A stretch of DNA of 28,750 nt from CAZFOB01 sp964520325 (GCA_964520325.1 CAZFOB010000031.1:1-28750); one strand, 5' to 3'; numbered from the stretch's first letter, positions 7,479-15,510 are shown. Numbers and translations: made by a program. The notes: generated by a model from the sequence alone, not told the origin.

Positions 7479-8201
7479 CTAGCGGCGCGCCTTCGTCTTC
7501 GTCTTAGCGCGCGCTTTGGTGCGCGCTTTGGTGCGCGCTTTGGTGCGTGGCGCAAGCTTCAGAGGATCGCGGATCGCCGGGCGCTCCGGTGTGACCATTT
7601 CGGGTCCGCGCAATAGGGTGATCACATCGCTCGAGAGCGCGTGGACGGCCTTGGCCAACGCGTTCCACGCGTCGTCCCCCTTGCCGTTGGGCTCGATGAG
7701 ATTGAGATCCTGAGGCCGGATACCACCCCAGAATCCGAAATCGGCCCGTGCGCGCTTACGGACGGCATGGGTCTGCATGACTTTGTCCCGCATGGCCTCG
7801 GCGCGGTCGGCGAACAGGATCGGCGGACGGCTCGGAGCCCGTTTGGCCCAGTGCACGAACTCCTTCACCGTGAAAACCTTCTCCCACGCGCGCGGGACAA
7901 CGCTCCAGATGTGTGAGACCTGCTCCCAGGACATCGCGAGGATCAGGTCGGGTCTGGAGCAGCGCTCCGCGGTGAGCAGCGTAGGGCCGTGCCCCGTCAC
8001 ATCCAGACCGATCTCCTTGGCGGCTCGCACGGCCTCCGTGCGGACGGCCGACGCCTCGGCGGTCTCGGTTCCGGCCGAGTCGACGCCCCAGATGAACCCG
8101 TCGGTGTTGGGAAAGGTCAGGTCACGGGTACACGCCGCCGCGAGCGGGCCTCGGGCGTTGTCACCGTTGCAGACGTACTGGATGTGAAATGGCGATGTCA
8201 T
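7479..8201 (-). CDS. Low-molecular-weight phosphatase-like protein with Lys/Arg/Ala tail
   Basis: A 240-residue protein. Its N-terminus MTSPFHIQYVCNGDNARGP carries a CX5R loop (Cys11, Arg17) at the position of the phosphate-binding loop in low-molecular-weight tyrosine phosphatases and ArsC-type arsenate reductases. The middle (GVDSAGTE..., ILAMSWEQVSHI) also fits that fold. The usual second Cys and the Ser of the CxxxxCRS loop are absent. The gene lies just downstream of the sua5 gene, as ywlE does in Bacillus. The last 25 or so residues are almost only Lys, Arg, Ala and Thr, coded by a 12-base tandem repeat. The ATG at 8201 is chosen because the fold starts there; upstream in-frame sequence lies inside sua5. 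Substrate unknown. Confidence 0.75.
   Translation of the reverse strand: MTSPFHIQYVCNGDNARGPLAAACTRDLTFPNTDGFIWGVDSAGTETAEASAVRTEAVRAAKEIGLDVTGHGPTLLTAERCSRPDLILAMSWEQVSHIWSVVPRAWEKVFTVKEFVHWAKRAPSRPPILFADRAEAMRDKVMQTHAVRKRARADFGFWGGIRPQDLNLIEPNGKGDDAWNALAKAVHALSSDVITLLRGPEMVTPERPAIRDPLKLAPRTKARTKARTKARAKTKTKARR
7509..7544. repeat. Three exact 12-base tandem repeats coding the basic tail
   Basis: The unit GCGCGCTTTGGT occurs three times head to tail, with degenerate flanking copies. On the coding (minus) strand it gives repeating Thr-Lys-Ala-Arg in the tail of the phosphatase-like protein. Copy number could vary between strains without shifting the frame. Confidence 0.9.
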
Positions 8202-8220
8202 GTTTGGCCTGGTGAACGTA

Positions 8221-8838
8221 TCAAGGACCGTCAAATCGAGCGCCGAGAAGCCGTAGCACCTCGCGCGCTGAGATCGAACCTTCACGCAGGACGTTCGGCC
8301 TTGACGTGGTGAGATCGACGACGGTCGAGCCTCTCCCGTCGGCGCTTGCGTCGAAGCCGCCACCCTCGAGATAGCCGTCGACCCCAGCCCCGAAGATCTC
8401 CCGGACCTCCTCGATCGTGGACGGCGTGGGTTGACCGCTTTCGTTGGCGCTCGATGCGGCCAGGGGGCCGCATCGAGCAAGGAGCTCCAGGGCGATCGGG
8501 TGCGCGGGCACGCGCAATCCGATCGCCCCGTCCGAGGTGAGTGCGCTTGGTGCCTCGTCGTTGGCGACAACGACCAACGTCAGGGGGCCGGGCCAGAAGG
8601 CGGCGGCCAGGGTGCGGGCAGCATCGGAGGGGGCTCCGAGGCGCTCAAGCCACAACGCCTCCGGGATGAGCAGTTGCATCGGCTTGCCTGCTGGTCGCCG
8701 CTTCAGCTCGAAGATGCGCTCGACGATCTCAGGGGTCGGCTTGCCGGCCAGGCCGTAGACGGTCTCGGTCGGTACGACGACCAGGCCGTCGCGATCGACG
8801 ATCGCGGCGGCCTGGTCGATGTCTACGAACTCGCCCAC
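8221..8838 (-). CDS. L-threonylcarbamoyladenylate synthase (Sua5/YrdC/YwlC family)
   Basis: Makes threonylcarbamoyl-AMP from threonine, bicarbonate and ATP for the t6A37 modification of ANN-decoding tRNAs. The product is 205 residues, the short YrdC-like form. Motifs are PTETVYGLAG (about 23-32), KRRPAGKP (46-53), the FWPGPLTLV stretch, and SSANESGQPTPST near residue 140. The chosen start is GTG at 8838, which overlaps the end of prmC by 16 bases. A longer in-frame start at 8949 lies deep in prmC and adds non-family sequence. The order prmC-sua5 is classical. No C-terminal Sua5 domain is present. Confidence 0.92.
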   Translation of the reverse strand: MGEFVDIDQAAAIVDRDGLVVVPTETVYGLAGKPTPEIVERIFELKRRPAGKPMQLLIPEALWLERLGAPSDAARTLAAAFWPGPLTLVVVANDEAPSALTSDGAIGLRVPAHPIALELLARCGPLAASSANESGQPTPSTIEEVREIFGAGVDGYLEGGGFDASADGRGSTVVDLTTSRPNVLREGSISAREVLRLLGARFDGP

Positions 8839-9665
8839 ACCACGCGCGGCCGTCCGGTCGAGTCGCTGCGGACGCGAGCACCCGCAAGCAAAGCCGACTG
8901 CCGTTCTTGGCCGATCTCGAGAGCGAGCGTCCCGCCGCTTCGGAGCCACATCGGCGCTTCGTCGATGAGACGCCGGAGCATGTCATCTCCTGTGCGTCCG
9001 GCAAAGAGCGCCTCGTGTGGCTCGGCCATCACGTCGGCGGGAAGCGGCGTGCCCTCGGGGATGTACGGCGGGTTACTGACGACGAGATCGACGCGTCCGA
9101 CAAGGTCTCTTCGAACGCCATCGAAGAGGTCGCCGCGCGCGAACCACACGTCGACGTCATACGAGGTGGCGTTCCGACGCGCATAGCCGAGCGCAACGTC
9201 GCTGATGTCGACCGCGATGACTTCCGCGTCGGGCCGCCTCACCGCGATCGCGATCGCGATGGCTCCCGTTCCCGTTCCGATATCGACCACGATCGGCGGA
9301 GCGTCGCCGTCGAGAACCTCGAGCGCAACATCGACGAGCACCTCCGTCTCAGGTCGGGGGACGAGCACCCCCGGTCCGCACGCGAGCTCGAGTCCGTAGA
9401 AGCCGCGGCTGCCCTCGATGTACGCCAGCGGCTCGCCGTTCTTGCGCCGAGCAAGCATCGCGTCGAGCTTCCTAAGAGTGACGCCATCGAGACGCTTGTC
9501 GGGATCCCGCAACTTCAGGTCGCTCCACGAAAGACCGAGTGCGTGAGCGGCGAGCCGCTCTGCGTCATGCATCGGCGTCGGCAGGCCGGCTCGCCCCAAG
9601 TCCGTGGCCGCGAAACCCAGCCAATGGGAGAGCGAATCGTGGACGACCGATCTAGCCTTCCCCAT
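8823..9665 (-). CDS. prmC: Release factor glutamine methyltransferase PrmC (HemK)
   Basis: Methylates the Gln of the GGQ motif of release factors, here presumably the product of prfA immediately upstream. The product is 280 residues: an N-terminal helical domain, then a Rossmann methyltransferase with LVPRPETE (101-108), the S-adenosylmethionine loop DIGTGTG (128-134) and the catalytic NPPY (198-201). The start is ATG at 9665, or four codons earlier at 9677 within a short near-duplicate (CCCATCACCGG twice); both overlap the prfA end. The gene is intact and ordinary in length. Confidence 0.94.
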   Translation of the reverse strand: MGKARSVVHDSLSHWLGFAATDLGRAGLPTPMHDAERLAAHALGLSWSDLKLRDPDKRLDGVTLRKLDAMLARRKNGEPLAYIEGSRGFYGLELACGPGVLVPRPETEVLVDVALEVLDGDAPPIVVDIGTGTGAIAIAIAVRRPDAEVIAVDISDVALGYARRNATSYDVDVWFARGDLFDGVRRDLVGRVDLVVSNPPYIPEGTPLPADVMAEPHEALFAGRTGDDMLRRLIDEAPMWLRSGGTLALEIGQERQSALLAGARVRSDSTGRPRVVWASS

Positions 9666-10734
9666 CACCGGCCCCATCACCGGCGTCCGCGTGTCCCAAA
9701 GCCTCGATGAGGTCTTCGATGTCGCCGTCGAGCACCTGCTGGATGCCGTGCGTCGTGAAATTGATGCGATGGTCGGTGATCCGGTTCTGCGGAAAGTTGT
9801 ACGTCCGGATCTTCTCCGAACGCTCTCCGGTGCCCACCTGAGAGCGCCGTTGCTCCGCCATCGACGAACGCGCCTCCTCTTCCGCATGTGCTTTCAGTCG
9901 TGCGAGAAGGATGCGCATCGCGCGCTCCCGGTTCTGTCGCTGCGAACGCTCCGACTGGCATGTGACGACAAGTCCGCTTGGGTTGTGCGTGATCCGCACC
10001 GCTGAGTCGGTTGTGTTCACGTGCTGACCGCCCGCGCCCTGCGATCGGTACGTGTCGATGCGCAGATCGTCGGCGTTGATACCGACGTCCACCTCGTCGG
10101 CTTCGGGCAATACCGCGACGGTGACGGTCGATGTATGGATCCGTCCGGACGACTCCGTGGCCGGCACACGCTGCACCCGATGCACCCCCGACTCGAATCG
10201 CAGCTTCGAGAACGCTCCTTTGTTCTTGACCTCGAAGACGACTTCCTTCACACCACCGACCGAGCCCTCGTTGATATCGAGGACTTCGGTCTTCCAGCGA
10301 CGACGTTCGGCGTAGCGCTGGTACATGCGCATGAGATCGCCCGCGAAGAGCGCGGCTTCGTCACCGCCGGCCCCCGCTCGGATCTCGATGATGATCGGAC
10401 GCAGGTCACGCGGATCGGTCGGGACGAGGATCGCGGCGAGCTTTCGTTCGATGTCCGCCGCGGTGGTCTCGGCCTCCGCGAGGGTGGTGGCGAGGAATTC
10501 TTCGTCCTCCCCGCCTGCGGCGTCCTTCAGCAGCTCCTTGGCCTCGGCCGCTTCTCCCAAGGCGGCCTGGAGTCCCGCGTACAGGCCCACCGCCTCCTCG
10601 AGCTCCGAGGCTCGTTTGTTGAGCTCCGAATACCGTTGATGGTCGGCCGCGACCTCGGGTGAGCCGAGCTCGTCCAGGAGCCGAGCATGCTCCGCCGCCA
10701 TCTCCACCAAACGACCAACTTGGGCAGCGTCCAT
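9652..10734 (-). CDS. prfA: Peptide chain release factor 1
   Basis: Recognises UAA and UAG stop codons and triggers peptide release. The product is 360 residues, typical for RF1. The stop-codon-reading tripeptide is PAT (191-193), which marks RF1 rather than RF2. The GGQ loop is at 235-237 in SQGAGGQHVNTTDSAVR, and the C-terminal domain follows with RTYNFPQNRITDHRI. The ATG at 10734 matches the family N-terminus; an in-frame extension to 10833 is rejected. The gene's own stop is TAG. It overlaps prmC by 14 bases. The C-terminal tail is Gly/Asp/Ala-rich and coincides with the start of prmC. Confidence 0.96.
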   Translation of the reverse strand: MDAAQVGRLVEMAAEHARLLDELGSPEVAADHQRYSELNKRASELEEAVGLYAGLQAALGEAAEAKELLKDAAGGEDEEFLATTLAEAETTAADIERKLAAILVPTDPRDLRPIIIEIRAGAGGDEAALFAGDLMRMYQRYAERRRWKTEVLDINEGSVGGVKEVVFEVKNKGAFSKLRFESGVHRVQRVPATESSGRIHTSTVTVAVLPEADEVDVGINADDLRIDTYRSQGAGGQHVNTTDSAVRITHNPSGLVVTCQSERSQRQNRERAMRILLARLKAHAEEEARSSMAEQRRSQVGTGERSEKIRTYNFPQNRITDHRINFTTHGIQQVLDGDIEDLIEALGHADAGDGAGDGEG

Positions 10735-10798
10735 CCTCGGAGCGTAGCGACTCCCTACGAGGAGTAGGCCGAGGAGTACGGATGACCGCGAGGTCAGG

Positions 10799-11719
10799 TC
10801 AGCCGATCGCGGAGCGGAGCGCCACAGAGGCAACCTCGAGCAGATCGTCGGTCGGCTCGCGGGTGGTGATGCGTTGCAACGCCCGGCCCGGCAATGTGAT
10901 CCCGCGCGCGACGAGCGTGCCCTCCCAGCGGGCCGCCGCGCGCATCACCTCGTATGCCAGCGCGGCGACGAGCGGCACGAGGGCGACACGAACCGATCCG
11001 GCCAACCAGATCGGTTCGCGCGGGACGAAGGCGAAGGTCACGCCACATGCGAACACGAAGATCGCGATGAAGTCGGTTCCGCATCGGATGTGGATCGGGC
11101 TCTCGGCTCTGGCTTCGTCCAGCGTCGGCATGCGCTCGTGACGTTCGTACGCGGCGATCGTCTTGTGCTCGGCGCCGTGGTACGCGAACAGCCGCCGCGC
11201 GAACGCGGAGCGGCCGATCCCCACCAGGTAGACTAGGAGCACGCCCAAGCGCATGGCGGCCTCACCGAGGTCGCCGGCGACGCCCTCCCAGTGCGCGGAG
11301 AGCATCCCCGGGAGCGCGATGAACACGCCCAAGACGCCGACCGCCACAGGAACGAGCACTACGCCGGATCCCCCGCTCTGCGTATCGACGCCCGTCGCTT
11401 CGCGCATCGCGATTTCACTCGCCTTCAATCCGATCGAGATCGCGTCGACGAGCGCGAGCGGACCGCGGACGAAGGTCTTGCGAAGCCGCGCCCATCGCAC
11501 AGGCAGCGGATGCGTCTCAGTGTGGATCGATCCGTCGCGTCGTCGTACGGCGACCGCCCACGTGTGCGGCGTTCGTACGAGAACGCCCTCGGTCAGCGCT
11601 TGCCCGCCGATCTGGTGCTTCAGACCTTGCGCCAGTCCGTCCGAGCTCCGTACGTGCCGTCCGGGAACGGCTCGACGCTGTAATCGCCGAACAGGATCGG
11701 CTCGGCTTCCCGCAGGCAC
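10799..11719 (-). CDS. DUF1385 family membrane protein
   Basis: The N-terminal IGGQALTEGVLVRTPHTWAV, the mid-protein YHGAEHKTIAAYE and two to three pairs of hydrophobic segments identify the DUF1385 (YqhQ-like, predicted metal-binding) family. Function unknown. It commonly lies between rpmE and prfA in Firmicutes and Actinobacteria, as roughly here. The start is unresolved. The only ATG/GTG/TTG upstream of the conserved part is GTG at 11719, which would put 100 bases inside thyX. The family N-terminus would instead fit a CTG at 11623 that overlaps the thyX stop as CTGA. The true protein is then about 274 residues. Confidence 0.85.
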   Translation of the reverse strand: MPAGSRADPVRRLQRRAVPGRHVRSSDGLAQGLKHQIGGQALTEGVLVRTPHTWAVAVRRRDGSIHTETHPLPVRWARLRKTFVRGPLALVDAISIGLKASEIAMREATGVDTQSGGSGVVLVPVAVGVLGVFIALPGMLSAHWEGVAGDLGEAAMRLGVLLVYLVGIGRSAFARRLFAYHGAEHKTIAAYERHERMPTLDEARAESPIHIRCGTDFIAIFVFACGVTFAFVPREPIWLAGSVRVALVPLVAALAYEVMRAAARWEGTLVARGITLPGRALQRITTREPTDDLLEVASVALRSAIG

Positions 11720-12531
11720 AAGAAGATGCGGGCGAACAGGTCGCGGATCTCAGTCTCGGCGTGCGCGTCGGTGCGCATCTCGACCATGTGACGCCACGCG
11801 CGGACGTTCGCCGACATCACGAGGATCGTCTCGGCCTCGTTCGGGAGCACCGAACGCGCGGTTTGCTGCACGCGTTTGCGGCGATCGGTCTTGCGCTCGC
11901 CGGCAAGCTGCAGGTCGCCCGAATCTTGGAGCGCCAAGAGCTCGTCGGCGACCTCGTGATACTCGCGATGCGCGGCGTCGATGCGCTCGCAGAAACGCTT
12001 GTGCAACGCCGGGACGTCCCTGTACTCCGGTCGCTCGACGAACCGCAGCACCGACCCCGACACGTACCGCTGGCTGAGCTGCGAGTACGCCGTGCCCGCG
12101 CGGTGCCGGACGATCTCGTGGGTGTTCGAGCGAGAGATGCCGTAGCACAAGAACGAGAAGGTCGCGTGCTCGAAGACCGAGCCGTGACCCCCTTGCATCT
12201 GATTGCCGAAGTACTTCGCCGCGCCCGAGTTCAGCGTGCGCTTGGGGCCGAAGCTCGCGTAACACGTCTGCCCCGCCACCTTGAGCAACTCCGCGGCCGG
12301 CGGCAGTTCGCCGGGATCGTCGAGGTACCCGGGGAACCCAAGATCGGGATCGAAGCCCTCGAGGAACGGACGAAGTCCTTCCGTCGACACCTGCGGCTTG
12401 GCCAGCATCACGACACCTGCGTGCTTGAGATACGGCGTGCCGCCGTCGGTGATACACGTCTCCGAGTGGACGGCCGGGAAGCCGCCGCCGCCGGTGCCAC
12501 CGAGCCGCACGAAGAGGTCGTTGGGGTCCAT
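11620..12531 (-). CDS. thyX: Flavin-dependent thymidylate synthase, long form
   Basis: Makes dTMP from dUMP using methylenetetrahydrofolate and FADH2. The product is 303 residues, longer than the common 220-250, mostly through about 80 extra N-terminal residues. Core motifs are GHGSVFEHA (115-123) and the signature RHR (142-144) followed by SQRY (153-156). The gap between RHR and that Ser is eight residues; the Mycobacterium enzyme as I remember it has seven. The ATG at 12531 fits. Sequence further upstream in frame is the antisense of the helicase gene and is rejected. The gene probably shares a transcript with DUF1385. No thyA is in the window. Confidence 0.92.
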   Translation of the reverse strand: MDPNDLFVRLGGTGGGGFPAVHSETCITDGGTPYLKHAGVVMLAKPQVSTEGLRPFLEGFDPDLGFPGYLDDPGELPPAAELLKVAGQTCYASFGPKRTLNSGAAKYFGNQMQGGHGSVFEHATFSFLCYGISRSNTHEIVRHRAGTAYSQLSQRYVSGSVLRFVERPEYRDVPALHKRFCERIDAAHREYHEVADELLALQDSGDLQLAGERKTDRRKRVQQTARSVLPNEAETILVMSANVRAWRHMVEMRTDAHAETEIRDLFARIFLCLREAEPILFGDYSVEPFPDGTYGARTDWRKV

Positions 12532-12624
12532 CGCGGCGAGTCTACGACCGCCCGCCGACTGCCATATCAGGCCCGCCGACTGCCATACCCGGGCCCGTTC
12601 GCTGATACGCTCAAGGCGTAGCGA
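12532..12624. promoter_or_regulatory. Divergent thyX/helicase intergenic region with a 17-base direct repeat
   Basis: This 93-base region must hold the promoters of both divergent genes. It contains two copies of GCCCGCCGACTGCCATA (12550-12566 and 12571-12587) spaced 21 bases apart, that is, two helical turns, which is suggestive of paired protein sites. GATACGCT at about 12604 could be part of a helicase -10. No convincing -35/-10 pair is seen on either strand. Confidence 0.4.
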
Positions 12625-13860
12625 ATGACCGAACCAAGCCCGACGTTCTCCGGCCTGGGCGTCAGCGAGCAGATCGTCGACCGCCTCAGGCAGCGTGGGA
12701 TCGAGACGCCTTTCGAGATCCAGGCTCTCGTCATCCCCGATGCCATCGACGGCCGCGACATCCTGGGCAAGGCCAAGACCGGCTCCGGCAAGACGCTCGC
12801 CTTCGGTGTCCCGCTCGTGCAGCGAATGGATGATCGAGCTGGAACGCAGGCCGTTGTTCTCGTCCCCACTCGTGAGCTCTGCTCTCAGGTGACCGAGGAC
12901 ATCAAGTCGTTCGCGCCCCCCAACATGCGCATCCTGTCGGTCTACGGAGGAACGAGCCTCGGCCCCCATATCGAGAAGGCGCCCAACGCGCAGATCATCG
13001 TCGCAACGCCCGGACGTCTGATCGACCTCCTCGAACGCAAGGCCGCCAACCTGTCGGGCACGCACATCCTCGTGATCGACGAAGCCGACCGCATGGCCGA
13101 CATGGGTTTCATGCCGCAAGTCGCGAAGATCCTCAAGAAGATCCCGCGTGAGCGTCAGACGATGCTCTTCTCGGCCACCCTCGACTCGCAGATCATGGGT
13201 CTCATCGCACAGACCATCGATCCGTTGCGGTTCGAGGTCTCCGACCAACAGCCCACCGTCGAAGGCGTCGAGCACCACCTGTTCGAAGTGCACCGGATGG
13301 ACAAGACCGAAGTGCTCGTCGCGCTCCTGAAAGGTCCGCACGGCCTCACGCTCGTCTTCACCCGAACCAAACGCGACTGCGACTATCTGGCCGGTCAGCT
13401 CAAGAGGGCGAAGATCAACGCCGAACCCATCCACGGCGACCTCTCACAGGCCGACCGAGAACGGGCGCTCAGTCGCTTCGAAGAGGGCAAGTGCGACGTG
13501 CTCGTCGCAACCGACGTCGCCGCGCGCGGACTCGACATCGAAAACATCACGCTCGTGGTCAATTACGACCCTCCCGAGGACCACAAGGCGTACTTGCACC
13601 GCGTCGGACGAACAGCACGTGCCGGACGCAAGGGAAGTGCAGTCACGCTCGCGACGTGGCAGGAGCGGTCCGACGTCGAGAAGATGGCGCGCATGCTGAA
13701 GCTGCATCCGCACATCGTTGAGATCGTTTCGACCGATCCCCGTCTGCAGCAGGTCGGAACCGGCGAGCTCGAGAGCACGGGGCCGGCGGCCGAGCAACCC
13801 GACCGTCCGGCAGCAGCCGGCGCGTACGCGAGACTCGCGGGACGCCGCCGCCGCCGCTAA
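12625..13860 (+). CDS. DEAD-box RNA helicase
   Basis: ATP-dependent RNA helicase, 411 residues, of the RhlE/CsdA-like bacterial group. It would act in ribosome assembly or mRNA remodelling in the cytoplasm. Motifs in order: the Q-motif region near 28-34 (TPFEIQ), AKTGSGKT (50-57), PTREL (81-85), TPGR (128-131), DEAD (152-155), SAT (183-185), ATDVAARGLD (295-304) and HRVGRTAR (325-332). The tail is short and ends in Arg-rich sequence, so no extra RNA-binding domain is present. The ATG at 12625 is divergent from thyX. Its stop codon lies at the left edge of the RHS debris, which seems to mark the island boundary. Confidence 0.95.
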   Translation: MTEPSPTFSGLGVSEQIVDRLRQRGIETPFEIQALVIPDAIDGRDILGKAKTGSGKTLAFGVPLVQRMDDRAGTQAVVLVPTRELCSQVTEDIKSFAPPNMRILSVYGGTSLGPHIEKAPNAQIIVATPGRLIDLLERKAANLSGTHILVIDEADRMADMGFMPQVAKILKKIPRERQTMLFSATLDSQIMGLIAQTIDPLRFEVSDQQPTVEGVEHHLFEVHRMDKTEVLVALLKGPHGLTLVFTRTKRDCDYLAGQLKRAKINAEPIHGDLSQADRERALSRFEEGKCDVLVATDVAARGLDIENITLVVNYDPPEDHKAYLHRVGRTARAGRKGSAVTLATWQERSDVEKMARMLKLHPHIVEIVSTDPRLQQVGTGELESTGPAAEQPDRPAAAGAYARLAGRRRRR

Positions 13861-14369
13861 TGGGTCTGCATCGACAAGCAGACTGACTCCGAGCCGCCAT
13901 GGCAGAAGCACTGTTGGCCGCAGGGCTTCGAGCCCAGATCGGCGCCGTCGATCGAAAGCGAGGTGCGGTTGGTGTTGGCTCCTGCTGTGGCCAGGGGTCC
14001 GCCGCCGGTCGCGGCGAAGCCGTAGGTGAGGGTCTTCGAGGGGAGGGCTGCGGTGGTCAGGCGCCCGGCACCGTCGTATGTGAAGGCCGAGGACGACGAG
14101 GCTCCGTCGATCGTCTGAGACGCGATGCGCCCGGCGTCGCTCAGGACCACGTGATCCGAGGTGATGGCGGCGGAGCCGGGGCCGGTGACGGCGAGCTCGT
14201 CGCGGCGCTTGGCGGCGTCGTAGCCGACGCTGAGGGTCGTGGCGTTGCCGCCGTTCCCGGTTCCGGACGGGTAGGAGACGCTCTCGAGCAACCCGGTCGA
14301 TCCGTAGGTCGGAGCGGGCGAAGCGAGGGAAGGGCACGCCGCGTCCATCACCAAGTCCCGAATCCACAC
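13857..14369 (-). pseudogene. RHS core scrap (fragment B)
   Basis: An open frame of about 170 codons whose middle (about 13938-14322) is a close copy of the YD-repeat part of the big RHS gene at about 19170-19560. The two share APTYGSTGLLE, KRRDELAVTGPG, ITSDHVVLSDAGRIASQTIDG and TAGANTNRTSL. The flanks are unrelated and there is no RHS core end, tip or secretion signal, so it cannot make a toxin. Relative to the main gene it lacks one codon (GGGP for GGCGP). It looks like the leftover end of an old recombination. It lies directly after a membrane-protein gene and abuts the helicase stop. Confidence 0.85.
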
Positions 14370-14375
14370 TTCTGT

Positions 14376-14849
14376 TCATACCTCCTCACGCTTACTCTGC
14401 GTCCAGAGGACCCGCAGTCTCCGGCGGATCACCACACCGACCAGCAGCAAGGTGAGGCTGAGTGCGCCCGCAATTGCAGCCGAAACGAGGAAATCCACTC
14501 GGTCAGCGACATGCAGCGCGATGACGAGGGTGGACGCTGCCGCGAAGACCCACATCGCGAGGAGATGTTGCATGACCCGCCGTCGAAATGCGGATCTGAT
14601 GGGGTCAGGTAACTCCGTCCAACTCCCGCCCGTCGATGTCTTCCTGATTACAACTTCGTGCGCAGCGGGCGCAAGACAGAACAACAAGGCTAGCCCAATC
14701 AGGAATGCGCTTGCTCTTCCTAGTCCGTGACCAGTCGTCGAACCTCGGAGTTCGCTCGAAACTGCGGCTCCCCCAACAATTCCCACAATCGCCGACGTAG
14801 CGATCACGCTCAGCTCATAAGGGGAATACACGGCCCTACGTCTCGGCAT
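14376..14849 (-). CDS. Four-helix membrane protein, candidate RHS immunity protein (copy 4)
   Basis: A 157-residue protein with four hydrophobic segments, at about residues 12-31, 47-63, 96-113 and 120-141, and an Arg-rich C-terminus. I do not recognise a family. The ATG at 14849 overlaps the stop of an upstream short frame as TAATG, and an RHS core scrap follows about 50 bases later. That is the same layout as the membrane-protein genes behind the other RHS tips in this island. The role as an immunity protein whose toxin tip has been lost is inferred from this position only. Base composition is less GC-rich than in the RHS core. Confidence 0.6.
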   Translation of the reverse strand: MPRRRAVYSPYELSVIATSAIVGIVGGAAVSSELRGSTTGHGLGRASAFLIGLALLFCLAPAAHEVVIRKTSTGGSWTELPDPIRSAFRRRVMQHLLAMWVFAAASTLVIALHVADRVDFLVSAAIAGALSLTLLLVGVVIRRRLRVLWTQSKREEV

Positions 14850-14925
14850 TACTGACCCCGGACCGCCTCACTGCCAGGCCGCACCCTCTCTGTACAATGC
14901 ACCTTACGCCGACGGCGTGAGTCAT

Positions 14926-15395
14926 TCACGTTTCGGCTCGGTACCGCGTGTTCCACAGGACCAATAGCGCAACCGAACTCACCAACGGCACAGAACAAAG
15001 GGCAAGCCACATCCCCGCGGCTAACCCCCAAGAGCCGATACCCCGAACGCTCACCAAGAGAGGCAGCCCTCCGACGCATCCCACGACACTGGCCAACCCA
15101 ACACCGCGAACGACTCTGACGCGCCGGAGTACCCGCTCGTCGTCTACCGCGATTCCAGTTGGAAACCAGCGCTGAACGGCAGAATCGAAACGTCTGCTGA
15201 GAATGACGGGGATCGACAACACGCCAGCGCCGAGCCCGTTCGCGATGACGTCGCCCCAGGACCTATAACGTCTGAAGCACGCATCTTCGGAGCCGCACCT
15301 TGAATCTCAAGATTCTGCAGCAAGAGCTCGATCGTCACGACGGAGGCAACTGCCACAATCACCCCGACGACGTGACGACCGCGAACGGACTTCAT
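14926..15395 (-). pseudogene. Membrane protein split by a frameshift, candidate RHS immunity protein (copy 3)
   Basis: Two overlapping frames together make one plausible protein of about 155 residues. The first starts with ATG at 15395 and encodes a membrane helix (HVVGVIVAVASVVTIELLLQNL). The second enters around 15250-15300 (RRYRSWGDVIANGLGAGVLS) and encodes three more helices, ending at 14926 in LLVLWNTRYRAET. The second frame has no ATG; its first usable start is a GTG at 15222, which would give a 98-residue protein. The ATG lies five bases after the stop of a third RHS tip remnant. I read it as one immunity-like gene with a shift, either real or a sequencing error. Confidence 0.55.
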
Positions 15396-15400
15396 CAGCT

Positions 15401-15499
15401 CTAGTACCCAGCAGCCCTACAGCCGAGGTTGTATGCCGTGGCAACGCCTGTAACGACGCCAATCGTTCCAAACACTCCAGATCGCCCATCACGCAAACC
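15401..15499 (-). pseudogene. C-terminal remnant of a third RHS tip
   Basis: An open frame of 32 codons ends in a hydrophobic Gly/Val-rich stretch (VFGTIGVVTGVATAYNLGC) and stops with TAG at 15401-15403. Composition, the Cys close to the C-terminus, and placement five bases before a small membrane-protein start match the ends of the other tips in the island. The rest of the tip and its RHS core are gone. Recognition rests on pattern and position, not on clear homology. Confidence 0.45.
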
Positions 15500-15510
15500 T
15501 CAATTGCCGC

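Noticed and set aside
8202..8570. Longer N-terminus for the phosphatase-like gene
   Set aside because: The extra 123 codons lie inside the sua5 gene and read as Arg/Ser/Pro-rich noise; the CX5R fold starts at the ATG at 8201.
12532..13434. In-frame upstream extension of thyX
   Set aside because: It is the antisense of the DEAD-box helicase and resembles nothing known; the thyX family start is at 12531.
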